The position numbers and the translations under genes are program-made. Positions 58,201 through 63,320 of a DNA stretch of 64,000 nt are shown here, piece by piece. Each line of letters starts with the position of its first letter. Position 1 is the first letter of the stretch. The stretch is from Nematopogon swammerdamellus (lineage: Eukaryota; Arthropoda; Insecta; Lepidoptera; Adelidae). Where the stretch lies: NCBI GenBank assembly GCA_946902875.1, contig OX336341.1:1054001-1118000 (forward strand), given 5' to 3'. The notes below the pieces were generated by a model, which searched no databases, was not told where the DNA came from, and saw only the letters and a list, made by a program, of their open reading frames with translations.

Positions 58201-59997
58201 TAGATTAGGAAAGCGGAAGTCGGCACGTAAGTATAAATAATGAAGGACAATCACTCACAGGGTCCTGGTCGCTACTGTCCGGCTTCAGCGCCTCGCGTGT
58301 CTCGTTCTGAAATAATATTTACTTCATATTATCAATACTAATCATAAATCGGTAAGGGATGGTAATGGAGTAAGTTACTTAATTTTATGAGATACTGCGT
58401 TTGTAGACTCTGTGTATGATACTAAGAATAAATGGCCAATTTTTAGAAATATTTTCTGTGTGTATGTATGGTTCTCCATAACTCTTAAACCGATCATCCG
58501 AATTCGAAAATAGGGGGGAGGGGGCAAGATGATTTTTTGCACTTATTATATATAAAAAATATTAATCCAATAGGAAACCATTGTTTAACGATATGCCACA
58601 TGATTTATAATATAAATATTGTTTATTTTTTCTTTTCAATTTTGACTTTATAACCCCATAGCTGCGATTTTTTTTTATTATGGTTTAATTTATAATTGGC
58701 CCCTGAACATATTAGAAAAATACAAGAAAAAATTATCACAATATGAAAATGAAAATTTCATTTAATGTACATGAACACAGTGTATTACCAACGATACACA
58801 ATAATCTTCCTATATACCTAATTTAAATATTCTAAACTTAGGGTTCATTTTTACCATTTAGAAGTTAAGGGAAGTCTCTCGTACCAAGGTGGTAAAAGTC
58901 TTTTACCACCTTGGTACGGAACCCTAAAAATATAAAAGCAATCTAACAAACCTTATCAATACCGCGCGGCGCGGGGTCGCGCGGGTCCTCCCCCGAGCCT
59001 TCGTCGTCGAGCAGCGCGGGCGGGGGCTGGAGGGGTGGTTCCGGCGGTGCGGGCGGGGAGGGGCGGGCGGCGGGGGCGCGCGAGGACGAACTCGATACAC
59101 TCACCACCACCACCTCCGTTGAACTCTCCGCCGACTGACTTGCTGCCTGTCGACATTTTCAATATTGCTTAGATGTCAATTTAAAACTTACTTTAATTAC
59201 AATTTTGTTTTATGTAATCCGGTATGGGTGGCTGAGTCGGAGGGGCCAAAGCGCATGCTCCGACCAGCCAATATCACCTCCGAGAAGGAAGGTGCCATAC
59301 CGGAGACTTCCCTGGATTGCTGGCTATACTGGACTAGAGGAGAACACAATCGAGGCTGCTATGCGGCCATCTTACATCCAGTACGGTGGTAGCAACCCAG
59401 TCGGCTATAAATTGAGCCTACCACCTAGTAAGGGGCAAGGGAAGGGACCTACAGTTTTGCACCGGTTCCGAACGGTGAAGCAGCAGGTGTAGGTATGCAC
59501 GTAAATTTTTTCGTCAGAAAAAACTCATTGGTACACGCCGACCGGATTCGAACCGCGGACCTCTCGCATGAGAAGCCGATGCCCAAACCACTCGGCCACC
59601 CGCCGCTTAAAACTTACTTAGAGAAAAATAAAAACTTTCGCTACAATTTCAAATGCTAAACTAAGATCTTTAATAAAAAAAACCGGTCAAGTGCGAGTCG
59701 GACTCGCGCACCGAGGTTTTTGCACCACAAAAAACATTTAAAAAACACGTTTCTTGTATGTGAACCCCCTTAATTTTTTACTTTTTCTATTTTTTATTAT
59801 TTGTTGTTATATCCGCCATAATAACACACATTCTGTGAAATTTTCAACGGGCTACCTATTACGGTTCAAGAGATACAGCCCTCGGACAGACAGACAGACT
59901 GACGGCGTAGGCTTATAGTAATAGGCTTCCGTACGGGATACGGAAACCTAAAAAACTAACCTGAATAACTGCCAGAAGGTTCACCCAAACACAACAC
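28110..59997 (-). CDS. ZP-domain transmembrane protein (about 11 exons)
   Basis: Exons in transcript order: 59997-59961, 59146-58952, 58306-58259, [56210 alternative], 39623-39458, 37582-37499, 36125-35560 (amplified; basic form 35693-35560), 34109-33973, 32923-32769, 31837-31759, 30805-30643, 29474-29261 and 28297-28110. Phases agree at every junction listed apart from the alternative. The product has a hydrophobic signal end, a Pro/Ser-rich stalk, and a ZP-N half (ECQDDF, DPDC, NRCG, TCEYGY). The ZP-C half has PPECYM, NDCFAH, ENGCPVD, LYIECDVRMCHGRCP and QPCHWRN. An RRR basic linker, a ~22-residue transmembrane helix and a short basic tail follow. Insect ZP proteins shape the apical extracellular matrix and cuticle. 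Post-ZP basic sites are often cleaved to let ZP modules polymerise. The CHGRCP.QPCHWRN ending recalls the nompA/trynity kind, but orthology was not tested. Confidence 0.9.
28348..28484. mobile_element. Short MITE-like inverted repeat
   Basis: Left CTACCGGCGTTAACTCACTC, right GAGTGAGTAACACCGGTAC, with a second matching CCAACCAAT/ATTGGTTG-like pair inside. It lies in the intron directly upstream of the last ZP exon. Confidence 0.5.
28640..29056 (-). mobile_element. SINE2, full length
   Basis: Reversed. The A-rich end and GGTATGGGTGGCTGAATCGG are on the left and the tRNA-like head is on the right. Read on the minus strand, the head has a TGGCCGAGTGG A box and a GGTTCGAATCC B box, like tRNA Ser/Leu. 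The anticodon loop is not preserved as a functional tRNA. Confidence 0.88.
29261..29474 (-). CDS. ZP gene exon: end of ZP module and basic linker
   Basis: The acceptor is TTTGCAG before 29474. The donor is probably CTCT|GTCAGT at 29261, which gives the right phase; the same GTCAGT donor type is used at 31759. It encodes TQPCHWRN, an RRR basic stretch, an Ala/Gly-rich linker and NINLFQSLRVLQEGEE. Confidence 0.8.
29530..29851 (-). mobile_element. SINE3, near full length
   Basis: Reversed. It has CATAC repeats, CGCTGAATCCCGGCAATCGG, AATCGGTGTTGTGCTGCAAG, CACCTGCTGCATGACTCGC, AGTCGCCTTTTACGACATGC and the head complement TACCGGCCCCGCGG. The family head CCGTGTGGGGCCGG is widespread in Lepidoptera. 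Confidence 0.88.
30144..30805 (-). repeat. 163-bp tandem array of a ZP-C exon (4 copies)
   Basis: Unit starts on the + text are 30144, 30307, 30470 and 30631 (spacing 163, 163, 161; the third unit lost 5 bp and gained 3). Each unit holds the last ~134 bp of the exon plus 29 bp of downstream intron. The joints read TTCATCTTTAG|GGTTCCGCGG, which looks like a new 3' splice site, and every unit keeps the TGTCCG|GTGCGT donor. Only 30643-30805 has the true exon start. Confidence 0.93.
30643..30805 (-). CDS. ZP gene exon: CPVDD...MCHGRCP
   Basis: The acceptor is TCAATAG before 30805 and the donor CCG|GTGCGT after 30643. 163 nt, entering with one base (GG+A, Gly) and leaving in phase 0. It encodes the last cysteine-rich part of ZP-C (CPVDDKLISRF, LYIECDVRMCHGRC). 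Confidence 0.92.
30945..31085 (+). mobile_element. SINE1 with internal deletion
   Basis: The head TCAGCCTCGGTAGCTCGGTG joins directly to the body end GTTCAGTGTAGACGGCGGCC and the tail GTAGCCAACCATGTCAG with an A-run. Confidence 0.7.
31330..31672 (-). mobile_element. SINE3
   Basis: Reversed copy from ATCATACACGCTGAATCCCG to the head complement TACCGCCCCCACACGGTAC. Confidence 0.88.
31711..31732. repeat. (ATCT)n microsatellite
   Basis: Five TATC units in a row directly precede the DGFDIV exon on the + text. A related tract lies at 51869-51890. Confidence 0.9.
31759..31837 (-). CDS. ZP gene exon: DGFDIVVNDCFAH
   Basis: The acceptor is GGTTGCAG before 31837 and the donor AACGG|GTCAGT after 31759. 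It joins G+AT upstream (Asp) and GG+A downstream (Gly). The NDC.AH and IQLIDENG text is hallmark ZP-C sequence. Confidence 0.92.
31970..32215 (-). mobile_element. SINE3, truncated
   Basis: Reversed copy from CACACGCTGAAATCCCGACA to GCACGGTATCTTGTC. The head is missing. Confidence 0.85.
32353..32598. mobile_element. MITE with CAAGAACGTT ends
   Basis: Left arm CAAGAACGTTGGAAGAGGTA with GGGACGTCGGAC, right arm the reverse complement ending AACGTTCTTG. TAGCAT occurs on both sides. The GC-rich centre (32440-32540) has no ORF. Confidence 0.75.
32590..32755 (+). mobile_element. SINE1 remnant with a 15-bp palindrome
   Basis: Body text (GTTATGAAAATAACTTGT, GACATGGCACCTAGTTAACG) follows a duplicated inverted segment: ACCGTTTCGATCGAC, a 6-bp loop, GTCGATCGAAACGGT at about 32637-32672. 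The remnant ends about 14 bp from the exon border at 32769. Confidence 0.65.
32769..32923 (-). CDS. ZP gene exon: start of ZP-C
   Basis: The acceptor is TTTTTTTTCAG before 32923 and the donor TATG|GTTTGT after 32769. It encodes VATGNPVVFTLQPPECYMEI and VRVGDPLTLLIYMRSNY. Phases join GA+A upstream and G+AT downstream. Confidence 0.92.
33036..33315 (+). pseudogene. RTE-type LINE 3' end with (GAT)n tail
   Basis: The + strand reads KLKWQWARHICRRPDN, a stop, VLEWRPRTRKRS and WWRALGEAYVQQWI, the standard end of insect RTE ORF2. It is followed by ATGATGATGATGATGATG. Related fragments lie at 34455-34640 (-), 37047-37235 (+) and 46790-46915 (+). Confidence 0.8.
33352..33590 (+). mobile_element. SINE2, 5' part missing
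   Basis: It runs from TAGGCTCAAATAGTAGCCGA to CTCAGCCACCCATACCGG with an A-run. Confidence 0.82.
33591..33955. other. Intron, no feature seen
   Basis: Unassigned sequence of the ZP gene intron. No repeat family or exon was recognised. Confidence 0.45.
33973..34109 (-). CDS. ZP gene exon: KNLMWNT...TCEYGY
   Basis: The acceptor is TTACAACAG before 34109 and the donor GTCGA|GTAAGT after 33973. It enters in phase 0 and leaves two bases. It holds the last ZP-N cysteine (KVTCEYGYDFWK). Confidence 0.92.
34455..34640 (-). pseudogene. RTE-type LINE 3' fragment
   Basis: Reverse complement of the 37047-37235 type: the minus strand has ACACTGGCGGCAGTGGACAG, GGAAGACCACCCGCCAGGTG and GGAGAGGCGTATGTCCAGC. 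Confidence 0.75.
35109..35528. mobile_element. Nested foldback MITE beside a ZP exon
   Basis: The outer ends are ACCCTAATCACGAGATTTAA and TTAAATTTCGTGATAAGGGT (about 33-bp arms). Two further inverted pairs lie inside: the GTACTACGCTACGCCG pair and the GTTTTCATTTTACGAAGGCA pair at about 35275 and 35480. It ends about 30 bp from the donor of the amplified exon. Fragments lie at 36239-36335 and 40208-40238. Confidence 0.8.
35560..36125 (-). CDS. ZP gene amplified exon (ZP-N core, 4 in-frame units)
   Basis: The basic exon is 35693-35560 (134 nt): acceptor CGCTTCGCAG, donor CCACC|GTGAGT. It encodes YSYDPDCMYING and FYIQLNRCGTLG, which hold two ZP-N cysteines. Three more units of exactly 144 bp lie upstream with exon starts at 36125, 35981 and 35837. 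All 566 nt stay open in the ZP frame, and the outermost start has the same phase as the inner one. The unit at 35837 has AC instead of AG at its acceptor, so it cannot start an exon. Use of the 36125 start would insert 3 x 48 residues into the ZP domain. Confidence 0.88.
36239..36335. repeat. Fragment of the 35109-type MITE
   Basis: It repeats ACCCTAATCACGAGATTTAA, CTACTACGCTACGCCGTG and ATGGAGAAACGAAGTTCAC. Confidence 0.75.
36595..36757 (-). mobile_element. SINE1 3' part
   Basis: T-run, GGAAACTGACACGGTTGGCT, CACCTACAACATCCGTGATG, then the body up to TTTACATAGCCGTTT. Confidence 0.82.
37047..37235 (+). pseudogene. RTE-type LINE 3' end
   Basis: It reads GGAAAACGGAGTGTGGGAAG, CCCGCCAGGTGGGACGACGA and GGAGAGGCGTATGTCCAGCA with the stop soon after. 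This is the conserved end of lepidopteran RTE elements. Confidence 0.75.
37456..37486. repeat. (GACA)n microsatellite
   Basis: About seven tandem CAGA units end roughly 12 bp from a ZP exon border (37499). It derives from the tail of a LINE-like repeat. Confidence 0.9.
37499..37582 (-). CDS. ZP gene exon: start of ZP module
   Basis: The acceptor is AATTTCAG before 37582 and the donor CCGCAG|GTGAAT after 37499. It encodes IEAECQDDFMKIRVGFNGSF and GLVYSA, with the first ZP cysteine. It joins T+AT upstream and G+GC downstream. Confidence 0.92.
37719..38032 (-). mobile_element. Chimeric SINE (SINE3 head + SINE1 body)
   Basis: Read on the minus strand, a SINE3 head (CCGTGTGGGGCCGGTACTTT to GGCGACTAAGGGATATGAC) passes without a gap into TCCCTTCTTATATTACTAGG and the SINE1 body and tail. 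The same joint occurs in 39109-39437. Confidence 0.85.
38625..39022 (+). repeat. LINE 3'-UTR fragment
   Basis: Same family as 10247-10690, ending CGCGAGCGAAGCCGTGGGCA and AAAGCTAGTA. Confidence 0.78.
39109..39437 (+). mobile_element. Chimeric SINE (SINE3 head + SINE1 body), second copy
   Basis: It runs from GTACCGTGTGGGGCCGGTAC through the shared joint to GTAGCCGACCGCGTCAGTAT and a 14-base A tail. It lies inverted to 37719-38032 at about 1.1 kb and ends about 20 bp from the ZP exon border at 39458. Confidence 0.85.
39458..39623 (-). CDS. ZP gene exon: pre-ZP Pro-rich segment
   Basis: The acceptor is TGTCCCCCAG before 39623 and the donor CAGT|GTGAGC after 39458. It enters in phase 0 and leaves one base. 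It encodes VVFLADKTGYVPVSIRPRS, a Pro/Ala run and an Arg-rich stretch. The alternative donor CCG|GTGAGC at about 39588 would give the wrong phase for the next exon. Confidence 0.78.
39683..39990 (+). repeat. GTGCGAGTT-type lepidopteran repeat
   Basis: GGACAAGTGCGAGTTTTACT, CGCGCACGGAGGGTTCCGTG, TATTCTGTGAAAATTTCAAC and a GGACGGACAGACAG run. Confidence 0.72.
40000..42560. other. Large ZP-gene intron, few features
   Basis: Mostly AT-rich. Two small repeats were noted: a piece of the 35109-type MITE (40208-40238) and a SINE2 head piece (41258-41315, with CGACTGGATTCGAACC). The open frames around 40859-41306 are overlapping shadows without splice support. Confidence 0.5.
42568..42870 (+). mobile_element. 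SINE3, full length
   Basis: Head ACCGTGTGGGGCCGGTACTT, then CACTGCATCTCTCACCATGC, GCAGCACAACACCGATTACT and the end GTCGGGATAGAGCGTGCGGT with ATGTATGTAG. Confidence 0.88.
42930..43290 (-). mobile_element. Diverged SINE1
   Basis: Reversed body (TCGTGTCGGCTACACCGAAC, CTACCACCTGGTAAGGTAAG) with a degenerate head. A local inverted repeat CGGTCGAAAGG..CCTTTCGACCG lies at 43165-43190. Confidence 0.65.
43640..44285 (+). mobile_element. Two tandem SINE1-related copies
   Basis: Both copies share AAGCTAGATTG, TTCCAATTAATTC.ATTGGATTCC and ATGTAAA.CTGTAGGTC, then AGGTGGTAGAGTAAA (at about 43648 and 43983). The second runs on to the GATGATGTAGTCAGAATTTT end. An A/T-rich insert separates them. Confidence 0.6.
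44290..44854 (-). pseudogene. LINE (CR1/Jockey-like) C-terminal fragment
   Basis: The minus strand reads LDSIQRRAVRQVNDF, EPLQLRRDIGSLSVFYRLLH, CSEELFETI and FIFRTAKLWNALPPDAFP, the conserved end of an ORF2 protein. The 3' text (GCGAATGCCGTGCCGGCGTG) recurs at 47395-47420 in another fragment. Confidence 0.82.
45093..45529. mobile_element. Foldback element flanked by a 13-bp direct repeat
   Basis: The arms are about 140 bp (ATTATTTTTAAAACAAAACA, GCTTTACTCACGG, GGCCAAGCGTATGGCCCATC, GGCAGAGAACTGTCAG), with the reverse complement at the right ending in TAAAAATAAT. GAAATGTATACGC occurs at 45080-45092 and 45530-45542. It interrupts a SINE2-like tRNA head (GGGTGGCCGAGTGGTCG) at 45065-45081. ORFs on both strands are palindrome shadows. 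Confidence 0.85.
45708..46393 (-). repeat. Long copy of the GTGCGAGTC-type repeat
   Basis: It starts TTAGGGTTCCGTAGTCAACA with a CCGTCCGTCTGTCCGTC run and ends GCCCGACACGCACTTGGCCG. It is longer than the other copies, with an internal unique part (45890-46300). Confidence 0.7.
46790..46915 (+). pseudogene. RTE-type LINE 3' fragment
   Basis: GGAGAGATGGACAGATGACC, GGCGGAAGACCGCGTGTGGT and GGGAGAGGCCTGTGTCCAGC, matching 33230-33280. Confidence 0.75.
47320..48060. repeat. LINE 3' fragments
   Basis: The 47320-47460 text parallels 44290-44420 (GAATGCCGTGCCGGC). At 47480-47800 and 47990-48110 there is degenerate LINE-like sequence with GCAATCCCTGCCTAGTGCGC. No frame remains. Confidence 0.5.
48370..48775 (-). 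repeat. LINE-derived fragment
   Basis: Reverse complement of the 61670-61935 sequence: CAAAGGCTCTTTACACCTG, CCCTGCGAAGTTTCTTTCCG and GTTCTTCTTCGTGGGTGTAA. Confidence 0.65.
48776..49380. repeat. GC-rich repeat-like segment
   Basis: It starts GGCCTGGCGCGCACGGGG and ends CTGTCGCCTCGTGCGCTATA. Both ends carry GTGCGCG-type text in opposite orientation, as in a subterminal inverted repeat. Overlapping ORFs on both strands show no family. The nature is uncertain. Confidence 0.35.
49690..49935 (-). mobile_element. SINE1 with small internal duplication
   Basis: Reversed. It has TTTTTATGGCATCTGATATG and GGTGGACTAGGTGCCGTGAC, and the segment TGCCGACTACACTGAACTGG occurs twice in tandem. Confidence 0.72.
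50515..50690 (-). repeat. LINE tail fragment
   Basis: ACTAGCTTTTAGCCGCGGCT, TCGCTCGCGTGAAGTTAG and GAGGCCGAAGGCCGAGC, the same tail family as 23-1465. Confidence 0.7.
50700..51227. other. Intron, no feature seen
   Basis: AT-rich unassigned sequence. Confidence 0.45.
51228..51586 (+). mobile_element. SINE1, full length
   Basis: Head TCAGCCTCGGTAGCTCAGTG, 5S-like core GTTAAGCAACCCTGAGCGCG with TTCTTGGATGGGTGACCGC, T-arm-like CGTGGTTCGATTTCCACG, body CGGCTATGTAAATAG, tail GTCAGTTTCCATAAAAAAA. This is the cleanest copy for defining the family. Confidence 0.92.
52510..52825 (+). mobile_element. SINE3, full length
   Basis: Head TGCCGCGTGGGGCCGGTACT, then CACTGCATCTCTCCCCGTAC, CACCGAGTCACGCAGCAGGT and the end TGTCGGGATACAGCGTGTGG. 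Confidence 0.88.
53150..53335 (-). mobile_element. SINE1 fragment
   Basis: GTCGTGTCAGCTACACTGTG, TTTACATAGCCGTTTCGACC, GGTGGTATCAACCCGGGTGG, ending where a reversed SINE2 begins. Confidence 0.8.
53336..53612 (-). mobile_element. SINE2 with tRNA-like head
   Basis: Body GTCGACTACAATTTGAGCCT and CGGTAACGAACGGTGAAG. On the minus strand the head shows GTAGCCGAGTGG and GGTTCGAATCCGGTC. Confidence 0.85.
53690..53885 (+). pseudogene. Fragment of the RT element's C-terminus
   Basis: The + strand has FVTFAVRTLGPWSNEA, then a frame change and ASVLGTFVNAPFFDS with a stop. It aligns with the end of the 20257-23265 ORF (FAAFSVETMGAWSEEAKR, NAASVLGTVP). It contains short duplicated and shifted bits. Confidence 0.68.
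53965..54305 (-). repeat. GTGCGAGTC-type repeat, reversed
   Basis: GGTATCCCGTACGGAAGCCT, CCGTCCGTCTGTCCGTCC, CTCTTGAACCGTAATAGGTA, ending GCGCGAGTAAAACTCGCACT. Confidence 0.8.
54306..55800. other. Intron, no gene seen
   Basis: Includes a GC-rich patch at 54355-54540 with an open frame that has no splice or family support. The rest is AT-rich. Confidence 0.45.
55817..55905. repeat. (TTCTR)n pentanucleotide microsatellite
   Basis: About 17 units of ATTCT/GTTCT in blocks. Confidence 0.95.
56210..56330 (-). CDS. Possible alternative first exon of the ZP gene
   Basis: On the minus strand, MGLISYFLLPIFSVGDPDTF-YK ends at a clean donor (ATAAG|GTACGG after 56210) in phase 0, the phase needed by exon 39623-39458. 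The N-terminus resembles a short signal peptide. An acceptor-like TTTATTTTAG lies upstream at about 56331, but joining exon 58306-58259 there would break the frame. A separate start is therefore the simpler reading. The GC-rich text just beyond the donor is intron. Confidence 0.35.
56400..57250. other. Intron, no feature seen
   Basis: AT-rich. A SINE1 tail piece lies just before it (56353-56385). No exon or other repeat was recognised. Confidence 0.45.
57253..57560 (-). mobile_element. SINE1, most of body and head
   Basis: ACAACATCCGCGATGTCAGC, CATAGCCGTTTCGACAGACG, AACCACGGCCAGCCTCCAAC, CCATCCAAGTACTGACCGC. Confidence 0.85.
58259..58306 (-). CDS. ZP gene small exon (16 codons)
   Basis: The acceptor is TTATTTCAG before 58306 and the donor GACCCT|GTGAGT after 58259. 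48 nt, phase 0 at both ends, encoding NETREALKPDSSDQDP. Acidic linker. Because both borders are phase 0 it could be skipped freely. Confidence 0.72.
58325..58520 (+). repeat. LINE 3'-UTR fragment
   Basis: Same family as 10247-10690 (TAATGGAGTAAGTTACTTAA, CTCTTAAACCGATCATCCGA). Confidence 0.75.
58880..58918. repeat. Perfect hairpin, ~19-bp arms
   Basis: CGTACCAAGGTGGTAAAAG is followed almost at once by its reverse complement. It lies about 33 bp beyond the donor of exon 59146-58952, inside the intron. Confidence 0.9.
58952..59146 (-). CDS. ZP gene exon: Ser/Pro-rich extracellular stalk
   Basis: The acceptor is TGTCGACAG before 59146 and the donor GATAAG|GTTTGT after 58952. 195 nt, phase 0 at both ends. 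It encodes AASQSAESSTEVVVVS, a Ser run, a Pro/Ala-rich stretch and an acidic DDEGSGEDPRDP end. Low-complexity and probably O-glycosylated. The other reading frames here are GC-driven shadows. Confidence 0.75.
59211..59606 (-). mobile_element. SINE2, full length
   Basis: Reversed, from GTAATCCGGTATGGGTGGCT to the tRNA-like head (on the minus strand GGTGGCCGAGTGG and GGTTCGAATCC). Confidence 0.9.
59678..59955 (+). repeat. GTGCGAGTCG-type repeat
   Basis: CCGGTCAAGTGCGAGTCGGA, CTCGCGCACCGAGG, TTACGGTTCAAGAGATACAG, ending CTTCCGTACGGGATACGG about 10 bp from an exon border. Confidence 0.82.
59961..59997 (-). CDS. ZP gene 37-nt exon (end of signal peptide)
   Basis: The acceptor is CTGTTTCAG before 59997 and the donor TTCAG|GTTAGT after 59961. 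After one entering base the codons read CCVWVNLLAVIQ and join in frame to AASQSAE of the next exon, like the hydrophobic core and cleavage region of a signal peptide. The start-codon exon was not found and may lie upstream, perhaps near the GC-rich segment at 62140-62330. Confidence 0.55.
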
Positions 59998-60179
59998 CTG
60001 AAACAGAATAAAACATATCAAAATAATATTCAAATTATTCATACCTACCTACATATTATGTACTTAGGTGTACTTGATTATGTGTCTGTCTACTTAACTA
60101 TTCTCACTTAATCTGACTAATTAGACTTTTTTCTTGTCTTTATAGGTATACATACATAGATAAATAATTTATACGTCTA

Positions 60180-60495
60180 TGCAAACATACCACTCGCTAT
60201 ATCCCGACAATCGGGTTAAGCAGATTAATCGGTGTTGTGCAGCATGTACTTTAGTAAATTACAGCACAACACCGACTACCACGTTTAGCAAAGGGCAAGA
60301 TAACTATCAAGCAGCAAGTAAGGCACAAAGACCCACCTGCTGCATAACGAGGTGGAAGGACCGCGCCAAGGTGAGAGGTCGCTATCCTGTCGCCCTTTAG
60401 CACGGCATCTTGTCCTTATCCCTTAGTCGCCTTTTCCGACATGCACGGAGAGATGCAGTGGAGCTAATCTTTTAAAGTACCGGCCCCACACGGTA
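60180..60495 (-). mobile_element. SINE3
   Basis: Reversed: TATATCCCGACAATCGGGTT, CACCTGCTGCATAACGAGG, AGTCGCCTTTTCCGACATGC, ending CCGGCCCCACACGGTA. Confidence 0.88.
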
Positions 60496-60504
60496 TATTA
60501 TATA

Positions 60505-60745
60505 TATATATTTTTTTTATTGAAACTGACACGGTTGGCTACATCACCTGCAACATGCGTGATGTCAGACCATAACACCGGGTGAACTAGGTGCCATGCC
60601 AGTGCTTCCCTTCGATCGTGTCGGCTACACAGAACTGGAACGGAACACGAACTATTTATATAGCCGTTTCGACCGACGTTTCGCTCACTGCGGTGGTACC
60701 AACCCGGCCGGGATAAACCCTACCACCTAGTAAGGTAAGAAGGGA
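60505..60745 (-). mobile_element. SINE1 body and tail
   Basis: T-run, TGAAACTGACACGGTTGGCT, TATATAGCCGTTTCGACCGA, ACCAACCCGGCCGGGATAA. It directly follows the SINE3 copy, joined by a (TA)n stretch. Confidence 0.85.
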
Positions 60746-61214
60746 ATACATATAGGATAGGATATACAATAGTTATATTATTAACCTATTATAAAACAGT
60801 TTCCTGACTTCATCGCAACCAGACTTAATGCAAAAATAACTTCGCCTCCTGAGGCATCCCATTTTAACTGCATATCATCTCAAAACGTGACTCCCACTGC
60901 ACTGATCAATCGGGCAATTCCATGTCGTTAAAAACGTCGTACAAAAACAATGGACACACGATACAAAATTACTTTGCCATTGAAAGATAAAGTGTTCAGT
61001 GTGATTGCGCCGGTCCATGATACGTAAGATATTGTATTGCATCAACCAATACGATCGGACAAAGGTCAAATTTGCCATATTACAGTAGATGGCCTAAGCA
61101 GATGTTCAGGATAGGCCAAAAGAAATGTAATTCGTGACGTGTTAGGGATTTTCATTAGGTTCAGTAGGTATAGAGTTATGGATGTTATACGTTTAATTAT
61201 TATTGTATTGTATT

Positions 61215-61636
61215 GTTCACAAGCTGTGCCCGCCGCTCCGCCCGCTCTCATATTTCACTTCACTGCTAACCTCATAAGCTATTTAGCGTGATAGTAAGTA
61301 GCCTATAGTTGATGGGAAGGATCAAGCTATCCGTAGAAATTTGCTTTATTAAAATCGGTTCAGTGGTTCTCGAGTTATAAGCGGACAGACAGACACTCAG
61401 ACAGAAAGCAGACGTTGGATTTTATTATAGGTACAAGCTGTGCCCGCGGCTCCGCCCGCTGTCATATTTCACTTTACTGCTAACCTCATAAGCTATTTAG
61501 CGTGATAGTAAGTAGCCTTTAGTTGATGGGAAGAATCAAGCTATCCGTAAAATTTTGTTTTATTAAAATCGGTTCAGTGGTTCTCGAGTTATAAGCGGAC
61601 AGACAGAAAGCAGACGTTGGATTTTATTATAGGTAA
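61215..61636 (+). repeat. LINE tail duplicated in tandem
   Basis: Two units of about 200-215 bp start at about 61219 and 61435 (CAAGCTGTGCCCGC.GCTCC). Both contain AGCTATTTAGCGTGATAGTA and AATCGGTTCAGTGGTTCTCG and end CAGACGTTGGATTTTATTAT. Confidence 0.88.
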
Positions 61637-61669
61637 GGATAAGGATTGGTCTTTCATAATAAGGGAGTT

Positions 61670-61935
61670 TGACTGCACTCGAACTTGTCCCAATTTCTAT
61701 CCGGTTCGATTACACCCACGAAGAAGAACCGGTAAGAAACGTCGCAGGGGTTTTTTTTTCATACATAATAATACAATTTTATTTTAGTGACTAGCCACAT
61801 AATCACATCGCCCACAGTCTATCGTTAAGCTTGAGAGCAGGATTAACAATTTGACTGAGAGTTCTGACTACAAATACTTATTATATAAGTGTAGCAGGTG
61901 TAAAGAGCCTTTGTCAAGATACGTAATTTTTATCA
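61670..61935 (+). repeat. LINE-derived fragment
   Basis: CGAACTTGTCCCAATTTCTA, CCGGTTCGATTACACCCACG, AAGAAGAACCGGTAAGAAAC. Related to 6060-6300 and 48370-48775. Confidence 0.65.
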
Positions 61936-61936
61936 A

Positions 61937-62864
61937 CTTAATTATGTCAGTATATTAAACATATATAGGATATAAATATTAACACACTTGATTAATCAAG
62001 TTGTCAATGGGTTAACAAAATTTGAGGTACTAATCGTACCTACTCAAGCGTTAACTAATTACGCAGTCAGATAAGTAATAGTATTATTAGTTATTTCTCC
62101 GAGTCAACCTTTGGGCAGGCCTCACGCACTCTATGTACTTGCGTGCGCTAACTACCTACCGCCCGACGCGACGACGGGCCGCGCCGGCGGCGGTCTATTT
62201 CTGTGGAAATTTGTCAGCCGCGCGAAGTATACATAGACGCTCGCCTATGCAACTGCGCGCAGCTGCAAAGCAATAACCACTTTACACTCGATCGTTAAGG
62301 TACATTTTCGCACGCAGCGATTGGCGACGTGAAACATTAGACTATTAAAGCCCGAAGGTAGGAACATTTTCTATGGAGTGATTTATCTGTTACGAAGTAA
62401 CTATTAAGTAATATGTGCTTTGGGTCATGAATAATTGAAAAAAAAAAAAATTATAAGTGAAATAATAGAAGCAAGGGTGCAATGGGAAGCAATGGCTGCA
62501 CCTGCGCAGCCATTAAGAACAGGAAAAAATAAGATATACGAGTACATAAAATTTATCCCTTTATTGATATTTTTTAAATCATTTCTTCCTACCCTTCATG
62601 CTCTTAACCTGAACTGATACGGATGCCTAACTAGTATAGTTAGTTCAACATAAATGCCTCATCCAGCACAACGACTTGAGTTCTCGTCAGAGACAAGTGG
62701 GCAGGACGCCGTCGGTAATAGTAGAGTAAACTGATTGGTTCACTGCGCGCCAGCGCGGGCGCTCGGCACGAACTGAAACGGACGCCTCTGGTGCCGACGC
62801 GACGTCGTCGTCGCGTCACTCAGATTGAGGCAGGACATTTATGAAATAACATTTATGTAATAAC
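61937..62864. other. Mostly unassigned, with GC-rich patches
   Basis: GC-rich patches at 62150-62270 and 62735-62820 stand out in AT-rich surroundings and could be the promoter or 5' exon of the minus-strand ZP gene. No start codon joining exon 59997 in frame was found, and no TATA or Inr claim is made. Confidence 0.3.
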
Positions 62865-63030
62865 CGTAGTGAATGAAGATCAGACGAAGCGGCTATGAAA
62901 ATAGTTCAAGTATTCCGTTCGTGCGTCGGCTCGACCGAAGGGAAGTATTACCGACAGGGACAAGGTGTGATGTGCTGACGTCAAGGAAGTGGGTGTAGTG
63001 TAGCCAACCATGTCAGGTTTCATAAAAAAA
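62865..63030 (+). mobile_element. SINE1 3' part, diverged
   Basis: GAATGAAGATCAGACGAAGC, GGCTATGAAAATAGTTCAAG, GTAGCCAACCATGTCAGGTT and an A-run. Confidence 0.75.
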
Positions 63031-63320
63031 CCTGCCAAGTGCGAGTCGGACTCGCGCACCGAGAGTTCCGTACCACCACGTAATTGGCCGGTTTTTACCC
63101 GACTGCGTTAATATTTATTGTTTTACTTTAGCGTTTGCACTATAATCTAATCACACCAAGTTGTACAACTTCTATGTATTATCATTTTTGCGATGAAGCA
63201 AAAAAAAAACACGTTTCTTGTTGTAATTATGATTTTTATTTAATTTTTTTTTTTTGTTAATCCATTCGCCATAATAAAACATAATATTCTATGAACATTA
63301 TAACCGGATAAATATTACGG
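63031..63320 (+). repeat. GTGCGAGTCG-type repeat
   Basis: CTGCCAAGTGCGAGTCGGAC, TCGCGCACCGAGAGTTCCGT, then a diverged interior. Confidence 0.75.
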
